From contig NZ_BMXV01000004.1 in assembly GCF_014651935.1 (NCBI RefSeq), forward strand, positions 372,001-436,000: a DNA stretch of 64,000 nucleotides. Reading direction: 5' to 3'. This DNA comes from Marinobacter zhanjiangensis. GTDB lineage: Bacteria; Pseudomonadota; Gammaproteobacteria; Pseudomonadales; Oleiphilaceae. Below are positions 28,183 to 36,835 of this stretch, piece by piece. The notes under the pieces are model-generated. The model saw only the letters and a list, made by a program, of their open reading frames with translations, was not told the origin of the DNA and ran no database searches. Numbering within the stretch: position 1 is the first letter of the stretch; each line of letters starts with the position of its first letter. Both the position numbers and the translations under genes were made by a program.

Positions 28183-29124
28183 TCAGTTTGCCGCCCCGGC
28201 CAGCCCGGGGTCGGCACTGCCTTCCGGGTCGTCCAGCGGGGGGATCAGTGACGGGTCGTCCAGGGCCAGGAAATGACTGGGGGAGTCGGTTTCCCGAATG
28301 GTCATGGTGGCGCAGGCCCGGGCGCTCTCCACCATGGCGGACTTGTCGAGTATGTGGTCGGTGCCGGGAATCAGGAAGATGCCGTGGCTGACATTGTCGT
28401 AGATGTCAGTGGGCGTCTTCTCCATCCATTCCAGTACGTCTTCCAGGTTTCGGACGATGGTGAGCTGGTCCCGGGTAGATGAAAACAGCTTGTTGAGCAG
28501 CGTTTTCTTGCGCGCATTCATGCGCCCGAAGAAGGTTTGACCATAAACAGAAGACGGCGCACTGTTGATCAGGCGGATCAGCCAGGGCCACATGCCGTGG
28601 CTGACCGGTTCCAGCATGATGGTTACCAGGGCATGGGTGCGCCCCTGGGGCAGGGCCGGAGCCTCCAGCAGCAGCTCCACATCGCGGAACAGCTCCGGGC
28701 GCCGGCGTGCCGCCTCAAGGGCGACCGCGCCGCCACGGGAATGCCCGTGAACCCGCACGTGCTCCGATGAAGGCAGAATTTCCAGCGCCTGGATCAGCAG
28801 TTCCGCATCATAGCCGATGGTACCTGCGAGCTCGTCAATCGGAGACTGCCACTCGGCATCTTCCGGCGTCACGCCGTTAACCGGAATGTGGTAGTTGCTG
28901 CACGTGAGCAGGATCAGTTCGGTGCCGGGGTCGTCGTACAGCTGCGTGAAATAGCAGTGGTTTGCCAGGTAGCCATGAACACCGATAACGGTATGACGGG
29001 CTTCGCCACTGTGATTGCGTACTGACACCGCGCCCTGGCCAATGCGATACACCTGTCCCGAGAACATCTCCGAGTAGGCGATGTCGATAGGCTTGATCAG
29101 TTTGCGTATATGGCTTGCTTTCAT
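28183..29124 (-). CDS. Alpha/beta-fold hydrolase, lipase/esterase-like
   Basis: 313 residues from the ATG at 29124, which has GGAGG 6 bases upstream. The oxyanion region HTVIGVHGYLANHCYF, the nucleophile elbow GHSRGG (Ser~122) and a late GTDH histidine complete a plausible Ser-Asp-His triad. No signal peptide is seen, so it is probably cytoplasmic. The substrate is unknown. It ends 3 bp from the convergent PHA-system gene; its upstream region is taken up by the inverted-repeat element at 29148-29416. Confidence 0.82.
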   Translation of the reverse strand: MKASHIRKLIKPIDIAYSEMFSGQVYRIGQGAVSVRNHSGEARHTVIGVHGYLANHCYFTQLYDDPGTELILLTCSNYHIPVNGVTPEDAEWQSPIDELAGTIGYDAELLIQALEILPSSEHVRVHGHSRGGAVALEAARRRPELFRDVELLLEAPALPQGRTHALVTIMLEPVSHGMWPWLIRLINSAPSSVYGQTFFGRMNARKKTLLNKLFSSTRDQLTIVRNLEDVLEWMEKTPTDIYDNVSHGIFLIPGTDHILDKSAMVESARACATMTIRETDSPSHFLALDDPSLIPPLDDPEGSADPGLAGAAN

Positions 29125-29147
29125 GGCCACCTCCGGAGCCTGAATGA

Positions 29148-29416
29148 CTAGTGTCCCGTCTGGTTGATTCGTTGACCTACTGCGCGACGCTGGGGCCTCT
29201 GACCAAGGCGCCAGTCCGCCGGTGTGGTGGTTCCACATCAAGGGCTGGCAACACCGGCCAGAGGCCCCAGCGTCGCGCCCTTCGGGAGCCACTGAGAGCC
29301 TTGATAGCTGTGTTGCGCTGACTCGATTTGGAACCACCAAACCTTCGCCACCGCGCCTTGCTCTCAAGGCTCTCAGTGGCTCAGTAGATCAAGGAATCAA
29401 CCAGACGGGACACTAG
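29148..29416. repeat. 269-bp nested inverted-repeat element
   Basis: Perfect 23-bp terminal inverted repeats (29148-29170 and 29394-29416; CTAGTGTCCCGTCTGG...). Inside are two further perfect hairpins: 20-bp arms at 29182-29201/29259-29278 with an extra 8-bp stem at 29218-29225/29251-29258, and 19-bp arms at 29286-29304/29364-29382. A 10-mer in the first loop (29226-29235, GGTGGTTCCA) is perfectly complementary to one in the second loop (29329-29338). It contains no convincing gene. It may be a MITE-like element or a structured RNA; I do not recognise it. Confidence 0.85.
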
Positions 29417-29618
29417 CCCTTCATTCGAGTATACGATTACTTGCCTGTCGTGGCGCAATAGCGATCGGCATTATTAATGAGAGTGGAGCAGGTTTCCCGC
29501 CTCTGTCACAATGCCGGATCGGTATTTTGAGACCTGATAAGCCTCTGAGTGACGCTTATCATGACTGACTTCAAAAACTCCAGAATCACATTGATCAGGA
29601 AATCCGGGATCCGACACT
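29417..29618. other. Upstream region of wax ester synthase gene
   Basis: About 200 bp, AT-richer than its surroundings and without a gene. It includes an inverted repeat TGATAAGC (29535-29542) / GCTTATCA (29554-29561) with an 11-nt spacer, about 57 bp before the start of the acyltransferase gene, a possible operator. Confidence 0.5.
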
Positions 29619-31058
29619 TTGAGTGACGCCGTCAACGACAGGGAACCGCTGCGACTACTGCCGATGGATGCGGCGTGGCTGAATCTCGAAAGCCCGCAAA
29701 ATCCGTTAACGATCACTGTGCTGATGCGCGTTGACGGGCTGAATTTTGCGGAATTGCGAGCCTTCCTGCAGCGCTACTGGCTGACCTGGGAACGGTTCCG
29801 CATGGTTCCGGTGGAAAAATCCTGTGGCTGGTGCTGGGAGCGGGACCGCCACTTTGACCTGGTCAACCACCTGGTTCATGTGCCGGAAGCCATGGATGAG
29901 CAGCGCCTGCAGCAATGGGTCTCGGCACGGCTCAATCAGCCCCTGCGTCGTAACCGGCCCCACTGGGCCTTCTGGCTGGTGCCCAATGCCGAGGGCGGGG
30001 CGGCCCTGCTGTTCCGTATTCATCATTGTTACGGCGATGGCATGTCCCTGCTGGATGTGTTTGACAGCATCTGTACCAAAGCCCCCGACGAGCAGCCCAC
30101 CGTTTTCGGCAGCAGCGAGCGGCCTACCGCCCGCCGCTGGCCCCAGGTGCTGCAGGCCTGTCGCGACGCGGTCAGCACGGGGTTTCGTGGCTGGCGGGAG
30201 CATTCCGGTTCGACAGGCGGCAGCGCTTCTGCCAGCCAGCACGATGAGCTACCGGAATCCCATCAGGCGGGGGCGCTGGAGCAGGGGGCGATGACCGGCC
30301 TGCGGGCGATCAATGAGATAACCGGCATGATAACCGAGCCGGAGGATACCCCATCCAGCCTCAAACGATCCCTGCTGGGACGGCGTCACTGCCGGTGGTC
30401 CGGCCCGGTGCCCGTGCGCCGGTTCCTGTCCATCGCCCGCCGTTATGGTTGCAGCATCAACGACGTACTGCTGGCCTGCGTGGCCGCCGCCATGCGTGAT
30501 GCCATGGCGGTTCCGGAACGATTGCTGAACCAGTCCGTGGTCCATGCGGCGGTACCGGTGGATATCCGCCGCAGCCTGCCAGCCCGCCTGAGGCCCGCGC
30601 CGCAGATGCCCGGCAACTACTTTGGTACCGTTTTTGTGCCCCTGCCGCTGGATGGCCGCTATGCCCTGGAGCGGCTCTGGCGCATCAAGCATGAAAGCCG
30701 CCGGCTCAGGCGCAGCTGGCAGCCGGTTATTTCCTGGGGGTTGAGCGGCCTGGCGTCATTGCTGCCGCCGTCCCTGCGCAAGCCTATTGCCGACCTGTTC
30801 TACCGCAAGGCCAGTGCCGTGGTGTCGAATGTGCCCGGCACCCGCGAGCCACGCTACCTGGCGGGGCGCCGGGTGCTGGAGCAGATGTTCTGGGTGCCCC
30901 AGGCCGGCGAAATCGGTCTGGGTGTGAGCATCGTAAGCTATGCCGGTAACGTACAGTTCGGTGTGGTGGCCGATGAAGCGGTGCTGTCTGACCCGGACGC
31001 CTTCCTGGCCAGGTGTGTGAAGGAGCTGGACATCCTTTCCGATAGCCCGGCGCCCTGA
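29619..31058 (+). CDS. Wax ester synthase/diacylglycerol acyltransferase (WS/DGAT family)
   Basis: 479 residues. The family active-site motif HHxxxDG is present as HHCYGDG at 135-141, after the N-terminal pattern LLPMDAAWLNLESPQNPLTI. The C-terminal VSNVPGTREPRYLAGRR and GLGVSIVSYAGNVQFGVVAD segments are typical. It esterifies fatty alcohols or diacylglycerol with acyl-CoA to form storage lipid at the inner membrane. The start is uncertain: TTG at 29619 keeps the conserved N-terminus, while the next ATG (29664) cuts into it. Confidence 0.9.
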   Translation: MSDAVNDREPLRLLPMDAAWLNLESPQNPLTITVLMRVDGLNFAELRAFLQRYWLTWERFRMVPVEKSCGWCWERDRHFDLVNHLVHVPEAMDEQRLQQWVSARLNQPLRRNRPHWAFWLVPNAEGGAALLFRIHHCYGDGMSLLDVFDSICTKAPDEQPTVFGSSERPTARRWPQVLQACRDAVSTGFRGWREHSGSTGGSASASQHDELPESHQAGALEQGAMTGLRAINEITGMITEPEDTPSSLKRSLLGRRHCRWSGPVPVRRFLSIARRYGCSINDVLLACVAAAMRDAMAVPERLLNQSVVHAAVPVDIRRSLPARLRPAPQMPGNYFGTVFVPLPLDGRYALERLWRIKHESRRLRRSWQPVISWGLSGLASLLPPSLRKPIADLFYRKASAVVSNVPGTREPRYLAGRRVLEQMFWVPQAGEIGLGVSIVSYAGNVQFGVVADEAVLSDPDAFLARCVKELDILSDSPAP

Positions 31059-31155
31059 ACCGCGACGGTTGTTATTGCCCTGCTGCCACCCCACAACTAC
31101 AAGGTAAGGGATCCCCTGAGAAAATGCCGGGGCGGACGATGTCCCCGGCGCTGGT

Positions 31156-31177
31156 GGTCAGGTACCGGTACCTGACC
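31156..31177. promoter_or_regulatory. Perfect 22-bp palindrome upstream of fumC
   Basis: A fully self-complementary 22-mer with arms GGTCAGGTACC and its complement, 51 bp before the fumC start. A GC-rich stem (GCCGGGG / CCCCGGC, about 31127-31149) lies just before it. It could be an operator; no regulator is identified. Confidence 0.5.
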
Positions 31178-31227
31178 TCGCAGGGTGCTCTCGGGGAACG
31201 GGTCAATCAGACAACAGGAGATACGGA

Positions 31228-32607
31228 ATGAGCGACACACGGGTCGAAAAAGACAGCCTTGGGGAAGTTCAGGTTCCGGTCAATGCGCTCTGGGGGGCAC
31301 AGACCCAGCGAGCGGTGGACAACTTTCCTGTCAGCGGGCAGCCCATGCCCCCCGGGTTTATCGAGGCCGTGGTGACGGTCAAGAAGGCGGCGGCGCAAGC
31401 CAACCACCGCCTCAAGATGCTGGATGACGATCGTCACGCCGCTATTGTCAAAGCCTGCGATCGCCTTCTCGAAGGCGGGCTTGAGGCGCAGTTTCCGGTG
31501 GACCGATACCAGACCGGTTCCGGTACCAGCACCAACATGAACGTCAACGAGGTGATTGCCAGTCTGGCCAGCACGGATGAGCTGTCCGTCAATCCCAACG
31601 ACCACGTCAACATGAGCCAGAGCTCCAACGACGTTATTCCCACCGCCATCCACGTCAGTGCCGTGAAGGCGCTCCAGACCTCGGTGCTGCCGGCCCTCAC
31701 GCATCTGGGTGGGATCATCTATGAGCGGGAGAACCTGCTTGACGGCCAGGTGAAAACCGGCCGCACCCACCTGATGGATGCCATGCCGGTGACCCTTGGG
31801 CAGGAGCTCAGGGCGTGGCGTGAACAGCTGGAGGCTGTGGGCCGTCGCCTGGAGTACAGCAGCGACGAGCTGCTTGCGGTTCCCCAGGGCGGTACGGCTG
31901 TCGGAACCGGCATTAATGCCGATACCCGCTTTGCCGGCGAGTTCGTCAAGGAGCTGTACCAGTTGACCGGCTTCCGCTTTCGGGAAATGGAGCACAAGTT
32001 TGTCGGCCAGAGCGCCATTGATGGCCCGGTGAATCTGTCGTCGCAGTTTCGCGGCATGGCGATCGTACTGATGAAGATCGCCAACGATCTGCGCTGGATG
32101 AACAGCGGGCCTATCCACGGTCTGGCGGAAATCAGCCTGCCGGCACTGCAGCCAGGCAGCTCCATCATGCCTGGCAAGGTCAACCCGGTGATTCCGGAGT
32201 CGGTGGCCATGGTTTCCGCCCAGGTCATGGGGCTGGACAGCGCGGTGGCTATTGCCGGCCAGTCGGGCAACTTCCAGTTGAACGTCATGCTGCCCCTGGT
32301 GGGGGCCAATCTGCTGGACATGAGCCAGTTGCTGACCAGCGGTGCCCACCTGCTCGGCGACAAGGCAATTGCGGGCTTCACGGTCAACGAGGCTACCCTG
32401 GACGAGGCCGTTGGCCGTAATCCCGTGCTGGTGACCGCGCTCAATCCGGAAATCGGCTATGCCAAAGCCGCGGAAATCGCCAAGGAAGCCTACGCCAGTG
32501 GACGTGCCATCATTGATGTGGCGGAAGAGAAGAGCGGCCTGAGTCGCAGCAGGCTCGAAAAGCTGCTGGACCCGCTGGAGTTGACCAAAGGCGGCCTGAA
32601 GGGCTGA
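31228..32607 (+). CDS. fumC: Fumarate hydratase, class II
   Basis: 459 residues, the length of FumC. The fumarase/aspartase signature GSSIMPGKVN is at ~310-319, the substrate-site segment TGSGTSTNMNVNEVI at ~97-110 and SSNDVIPTA near 132. It is the iron-independent, oxidant-stable enzyme that hydrates fumarate to malate in the TCA cycle. CAGGAG lies a few bases before the ATG. In many pseudomonads fumC is induced under iron limitation; here an iron locus is ~11 kb away but no Fur-like site was found upstream. Confidence 0.97.
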   Translation: MSDTRVEKDSLGEVQVPVNALWGAQTQRAVDNFPVSGQPMPPGFIEAVVTVKKAAAQANHRLKMLDDDRHAAIVKACDRLLEGGLEAQFPVDRYQTGSGTSTNMNVNEVIASLASTDELSVNPNDHVNMSQSSNDVIPTAIHVSAVKALQTSVLPALTHLGGIIYERENLLDGQVKTGRTHLMDAMPVTLGQELRAWREQLEAVGRRLEYSSDELLAVPQGGTAVGTGINADTRFAGEFVKELYQLTGFRFREMEHKFVGQSAIDGPVNLSSQFRGMAIVLMKIANDLRWMNSGPIHGLAEISLPALQPGSSIMPGKVNPVIPESVAMVSAQVMGLDSAVAIAGQSGNFQLNVMLPLVGANLLDMSQLLTSGAHLLGDKAIAGFTVNEATLDEAVGRNPVLVTALNPEIGYAKAAEIAKEAYASGRAIIDVAEEKSGLSRSRLEKLLDPLELTKGGLKG

Positions 32608-32637
32608 CCGCGCCACTGAACAGGAGAATGCCGGCGG

Positions 32638-33117
32638 ATGATCACGGTCTGGTTGCTGGTCCTGCTGATCCTGGCCAACGGCTTGCCCGTGGTTGCCGCC
32701 AGGCTGTTGCATCATCGTTTTGACCTTCCCGTCGACGGCGGTCGCCGGTGGCGGGATGGGCGACCGCTGCTCGGAGCCAGCAAGACCTGGCGTGGACTGC
32801 TGGCCGGCCTGCTGGGGTGTGCCCTGTGCGCGCCACTGTTGGGCCTCAGCGCGGCCTTTGGCGCTGTCTACGGGGCGCTGGCCCTGGCCGGGGACCTGCT
32901 CAGCAGTTTCATCAAGCGCCGCCTGGGCCTGGAGGCCAGCGCCCGGGCGAGCGGTCTGGACCAGCTGCCGGAATCGGCATTGCCGGTGGCTTTCGCGTGG
33001 TTGTGGCTGGATCTGCCGGCCTGGCAGGCCATCGGCGTGGTGCTGCTGTTCGTGACCGGCAATGTGCTGTCGTCACCACTACTCTACCGGCTCGGTATTC
33101 GCAAACGACCGCACTAG
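32638..33117 (+). CDS. CDP-archaeol synthase-like membrane protein (CarS/DUF46 family)
   Basis: 159 residues with four to five hydrophobic helices. The motif RPLLGASKTWRG (~43-54) and GDLLSSFIKRRLG (~88-100) match the CarS/CdsA-like family, which attaches CDP to lipid phosphates in archaea. Bacterial homologues are common but of unclear substrate, since bacteria generally lack archaeol; a CDP-diacylglycerol-synthase-like role is a guess. It follows fumC by 30 bp on the same strand. Confidence 0.8.
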   Translation: MITVWLLVLLILANGLPVVAARLLHHRFDLPVDGGRRWRDGRPLLGASKTWRGLLAGLLGCALCAPLLGLSAAFGAVYGALALAGDLLSSFIKRRLGLEASARASGLDQLPESALPVAFAWLWLDLPAWQAIGVVLLFVTGNVLSSPLLYRLGIRKRPH

Positions 33118-33131
33118 AAAGACTCGTCAGG

Positions 33132-34103
33132 TTATTCTGGCCCGCGTGTCAGCACGTGGATGGTGACTTCCGGCGGACAGTTCAGGCGGACATTGACAAC
33201 AGAGGTGCCGGCCCCGGGCGAGGTGTAGCCCTGCATGCCGTTGTGTCGCCAGTAACCCCTGCCCAGGGCCCGCGGGCAGTTGGCGTCCAGGGTCAGGGGG
33301 AAGCCCCCGGGCAGGCAGATCTGGCCACCGTGGGTATGGCCACACAGGTACAGGTCATAACCGGCATGGGCCGCTTCCCGCCAGATTTCCGGGCTGTGAC
33401 TGAGCAGCAGTGATACGGCCCCCTCGGGAATATCGTCGCCGGCCCGTTGCAGATTATGCACCTTGTAGAAATGGGGGTCGTCAACACCGGCAATGTACAG
33501 GGTCTGATCATCCCGGCTGATGACCCGGTGCTCGTTCAGCAGCAGGCGGAAGCCCATGTCTTCCAGCCCAGGCACCATGCGGATACTGTCATGGTTGCCC
33601 AGCACCGCCAGGGCTTCGCCCCGGATCGCCTCCCGCAGCCGCGCCATGCCCTCCAGTGCGTTGTCCACCGGCCCCCAGGTCAGTTTGCGGTAATCTCCGG
33701 TTAACACACACAGGTCATACTCCAGCGGTTCAATCTGCCGGATGACGGCCTCCAGGTTGGCCGGGTCCATATCCACATGCAGGTCGGTCAGGTGGAGGAT
33801 CCGGAAACCCTCGAAGGCCTTTGGCAGGGACGCAATCCGGAACGGGTGTTCAATGGTCCTCAGGGTACGGCTGTTGGTCTGCCCACGGCCAAACAGTCCG
33901 GAGAGCTTCAGGCAGGTGCGTATGAAGCCGGGTGCCGAGGTCAGGTTCTCCAGGTGGAAGGACCGGTGGTCGCGGCCGGTAACCCGCTGCTCCGATTCCT
34001 GCTCAATGCTGAGCCGCTGGCGGGCGTGTACCGGTCCCATTCGAAGGCTGAGGCGGTATCGTAGAAGATCATCATCGTTGGGTGCGGGCGCCTGTGCGGT
34101 CAT
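33132..34103 (-). CDS. Calcineurin-like metallophosphoesterase
   Basis: 323 residues from the ATG at 34103. All family motifs are in order: LTDLHVD (metal), LTGDY, LGNHD, LLLSHSPE and GHTHGGQ. Of the YkuE/LpxH-like superfamily, with no obvious transmembrane anchor. The substrate is unknown. The start is tentative because the ribosome site is weak and longer in-frame starts exist up to 34316, but those overlap the divergent chrA start. Confidence 0.85.
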   Translation of the reverse strand: MTAQAPAPNDDDLLRYRLSLRMGPVHARQRLSIEQESEQRVTGRDHRSFHLENLTSAPGFIRTCLKLSGLFGRGQTNSRTLRTIEHPFRIASLPKAFEGFRILHLTDLHVDMDPANLEAVIRQIEPLEYDLCVLTGDYRKLTWGPVDNALEGMARLREAIRGEALAVLGNHDSIRMVPGLEDMGFRLLLNEHRVISRDDQTLYIAGVDDPHFYKVHNLQRAGDDIPEGAVSLLLSHSPEIWREAAHAGYDLYLCGHTHGGQICLPGGFPLTLDANCPRALGRGYWRHNGMQGYTSPGAGTSVVNVRLNCPPEVTIHVLTRGPE

Positions 34104-34217
34104 GAAATCAGTGCCGGTCCGTATCGGTTTCCGTGTTGTCACAAAAACAGTATGGTCGCTGAAACGTGAACCGACAATGATGCCTGGCAATACCAGGACA
34201 GCAATCATGAGGACGTC

Positions 34218-35381
34218 GTGAGCGAAAACAACACATTCCGCGAAGTGTTCAGGGTATTCCTGCGCCTGGGCCTGACCTCGTTCGGCGGGCCCGCCGCCCA
34301 TCTGGGTTACTTCCATGATGAATTTGTACGCCGGCGGCAGTGGCTGAGTGAGAGTGCCTATGGTGAGGTGGTGGCCCTGTGCCAGTTGTTGCCGGGGCCG
34401 GCATCGAGTCAGGTCGGGCTGGCTATCGGCTTTTTGAGAGGCCAGTACCGTGGCGCACTGGCAGCCTGGCTGGCCTTTACCCTGCCGTCTGCCATTCTGA
34501 TGGCGTTATTCGCGCTGGGGCTGGGTCTGTGGCCCGACGCTGCGGAGGGTGGCTGGGTGGCCGGTCTGAAATTGTTCGTGGTCGCCGTGGTCGCTCAGGC
34601 CGTGTGGCAGATGGGCCGTACCCTGTGTCCGGACCGGGTGCGTAAGGGGCTGGCGGTAATGGTGGCTGCCATCCTGCTGGTGGCGGGCTCCGCGGCGATG
34701 CAGCTGGTGGCACTGGTGGTGGCCGGGTTGGCCGGGATGATGCTGCGGGTGCCCCCCGGCGACCGGCGGGAGGCACTGTCGCTGCCGGTTCAGGGGCGCC
34801 GACCGGTGGTGTTCCTGGTGCTGTTCGCGCTGCTTCTGCTGGTCTCGTTGCTGCCGACCCAGGCAGGATCGCAGAGCTGGCTGGCGGCCGAGATGTACCG
34901 GTCGGGGGCGCTGGTATTTGGCGGCGGGCATGTGGTCCTGCCGTGGCTGGAGGAGGGTTTTGTGGCCTCGGGCCAGGTCCCGGCCGACACTTTTCTGGCC
35001 GGCTATGGTGCAGCCCAGGCCGTGCCGGGCCCGCTGTTCACCTTCTCGGCGTTCCTGGGGGGCACGGTCGGAGGCGTGCAGGGCAGCATTGTGGCCCTGG
35101 TTTCGGTTTTTCTGCCCGGGGTGCTGCTGGTGTTCACGGGCCTTCCCCTGTGGCAGTGGCTGCGTCACCACGACCGGGCCCGCTCGGCATTGGCCGGGGT
35201 GAACGCGGGGGTTGTCGGGCTGCTGCTGGCAGCGCTCTATGATCCGGTCTGGACCTCCGCCGTACACTCTGCCTCTGGCGTGGCTTTTGTGCTGGCGGCC
35301 TGGTGGGCATTGGCGGTTATCAGGGTTCCCGTCTGGGTGCTGGCGCCGGTCAGTGCGGTAGTGGGCGCCTTGCTGTTCTGA
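34218..35381 (+). CDS. chrA: Chromate efflux transporter, CHR family
   Basis: 387 residues, two-domain (long-chain) CHR type. The N-terminal half has FLRLGLTSFGGPAAHLGYF and PGPASSQVGLAIG; the C-terminal half repeats these as SGALVFGGGHVVLPWLEE and GYGAAQAVPGPLFTFSAFLG. About 10 membrane helices. It extrudes chromate from the cytoplasm, driven by the proton motive force. It starts at GTG (GAGGA upstream). No chrB regulator adjoins it. Confidence 0.9.
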   Translation: MSENNTFREVFRVFLRLGLTSFGGPAAHLGYFHDEFVRRRQWLSESAYGEVVALCQLLPGPASSQVGLAIGFLRGQYRGALAAWLAFTLPSAILMALFALGLGLWPDAAEGGWVAGLKLFVVAVVAQAVWQMGRTLCPDRVRKGLAVMVAAILLVAGSAAMQLVALVVAGLAGMMLRVPPGDRREALSLPVQGRRPVVFLVLFALLLLVSLLPTQAGSQSWLAAEMYRSGALVFGGGHVVLPWLEEGFVASGQVPADTFLAGYGAAQAVPGPLFTFSAFLGGTVGGVQGSIVALVSVFLPGVLLVFTGLPLWQWLRHHDRARSALAGVNAGVVGLLLAALYDPVWTSAVHSASGVAFVLAAWWALAVIRVPVWVLAPVSAVVGALLF

Positions 35382-35550
35382 GGGGCAGGTTTCAGTCTCC
35401 GGGGCGATCGGTTCACAGGGCGAGCAACAGGGTTGGCCGTGTGTCTTTAAAGAGTACAGAATGGCCATGGGATGAGTGCAGCCTGCCCCGACCACGGGAA
35501 CCCCGGCGGGGACTGGCTGTCCAAGAGGCCGGATGAATAGGAGTCAGGCG

Positions 35551-36180
35551 ATGAGTATGACCTGTAGCGTTCCCGGATTGACCGTTCCCCGGAGCCGTTT
35601 TCCGGCTCCCGAGCATGATCTGGTGCCGGAAGAGGGCGCGGGCCTGTCAACAGCGGTGTTTGCCGGTGGCTGTTTCTGGTGTGTGGAAGCGGTCTTCATG
35701 GCGCTGGAGGGTGTCCATAGTGTCGTTTCCGGATACACGGGGGGTGACCGTGAGTCCGCCAACTATGATGCTGTCTGTACGGGCCGAACCGGGCATGCAG
35801 AAGCGGTGGAAATACAGTACGATCCGGCGGTGATAAGCTACGGTGAGTTGCTGCGGGTTTTCTTTTCCGTGGCCCACGACCCGACACAGCTGAACCGACA
35901 GGGTAACGATCGCGGTCCCCAGTACCGTTCCGCGGTGTTCTTTTCGTCACCGCAGGAAAAACGAGTGGTGGAAGACTATATTCGCCTTATCGATGCATCG
36001 GGCGTGTACCCGGACCCGGTGGTCACCACTCTTGAGCCGCTGGACGAATTCTATCCGGCGGAAGACTATCATCAGAATTTTGCCGGCAAGCACCCCCAGC
36101 AACCGTATATCATGGCGGTTGCGGCCCCCAAGCTGAAAAAGGTCAGGGAAGCCTATCCGGACAGGCTCAAGAATGCCTGA
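35551..36180 (+). CDS. msrA: Peptide-methionine (S)-S-oxide reductase
   Basis: 209 residues from the ATG at 35551, which follows AGGAG by ~8 bases. The catalytic GCFWCVE motif is at ~42-48, with the Glu/Tyr-rich fold (VSGYTGG, FFSVAHDPTQLNRQGND, FYPAEDYHQNF). It reduces the S-diastereomer of oxidised methionine. It pairs with the msrB gene 53 bp downstream in the same direction. Confidence 0.96.
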   Translation: MSMTCSVPGLTVPRSRFPAPEHDLVPEEGAGLSTAVFAGGCFWCVEAVFMALEGVHSVVSGYTGGDRESANYDAVCTGRTGHAEAVEIQYDPAVISYGELLRVFFSVAHDPTQLNRQGNDRGPQYRSAVFFSSPQEKRVVEDYIRLIDASGVYPDPVVTTLEPLDEFYPAEDYHQNFAGKHPQQPYIMAVAAPKLKKVREAYPDRLKNA

Positions 36181-36233
36181 GCGGATAGGCTGTGGAACCG
36201 GGGTGCCTTCGGCCCGTCAACAGAGGTGAAACC

Positions 36234-36671
36234 ATGACCACATCCGCTTCAGGATACGATCTGACCCCCTTATCCCCGCAAGAGGTCAGCCGGCGAGCTG
36301 CCGACCTGACCGATGAAGAGCGCACGGTGCTGCTGGACCACGGCACCGAGAGACCGTTCTGCGGCACCCTCCTGGACAACAAGCAGGATGGTGTCTACCA
36401 CTGCAGGTTGTGCGACCTGCCGCTGTTCAGCTCCCGGTCAAAGTTTGATTCCGGAACCGGCTGGCCCAGCTTCTTCGAGCCATTCGATGCGGATCATATC
36501 CGCCAGCTGGAAGACCGCAGCCTCGGTATGGCCCGCACCGAGATCCGGTGTGCCCGCTGCGACAGTCACCAGGGGCATGTGTTTCCCGACGGACCGCTCC
36601 CTACTGGCCAACGCTATTGCCTGAACTCCGTTTCGCTGGTCTTTCGCCCGGACCCGGCTCCTTCCCGGTGA
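36234..36671 (+). CDS. msrB: Peptide-methionine (R)-S-oxide reductase
   Basis: 145 residues. Zinc-binding CxxC pairs (CRLC, CARC), [10 protein letters not shown] and the catalytic Cys in RYCLNS are all present. It reduces the R-diastereomer. AGAGGTGAAACC precedes the ATG. Together with msrA it makes a complete methionine-repair unit; no fused form is seen. Confidence 0.96.
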   Translation: MTTSASGYDLTPLSPQEVSRRAADLTDEERTVLLDHGTERPFCGTLLDNKQDGVYHCRLCDLPLFSSRSKFDSGTGWPSFFEPFDADHIRQLEDRSLGMARTEIRCARCDSHQGHVFPDGPLPTGQRYCLNSVSLVFRPDPAPSR

Positions 36672-36835
36672 ATAACGCCATTTGCCTTGCCTGACCGGTC
36701 GAACTGTCAGCGTACTGGCCGACGACACTTGGATCACCGTTGCCTCCCCGGGCTATAATCCCCGGCTTTTCCACAGCGACCCTCTGGTCAGCAAATGAAC
36801 CACAGGGGACGCCAGCCCGGCAGGAGCTGCCAGCA

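Noticed and set aside
29148..29416. CRISPR array or tRNA reading of the repeat element
   Set aside because: The repeats are inverted, not direct with regular spacers, and no tRNA cloverleaf with T-loop sequence is present.
31207..32715. 502-codon minus-strand frame opposite fumC
   Set aside because: fumC on the plus strand is certain; the opposite frame has an unlikely His/Gln-rich composition and no ribosome site.
34506..35495. 329-codon minus-strand frame opposite chrA
   Set aside because: Antisense shadow of chrA with Gln/Pro/His-rich low-complexity translation.
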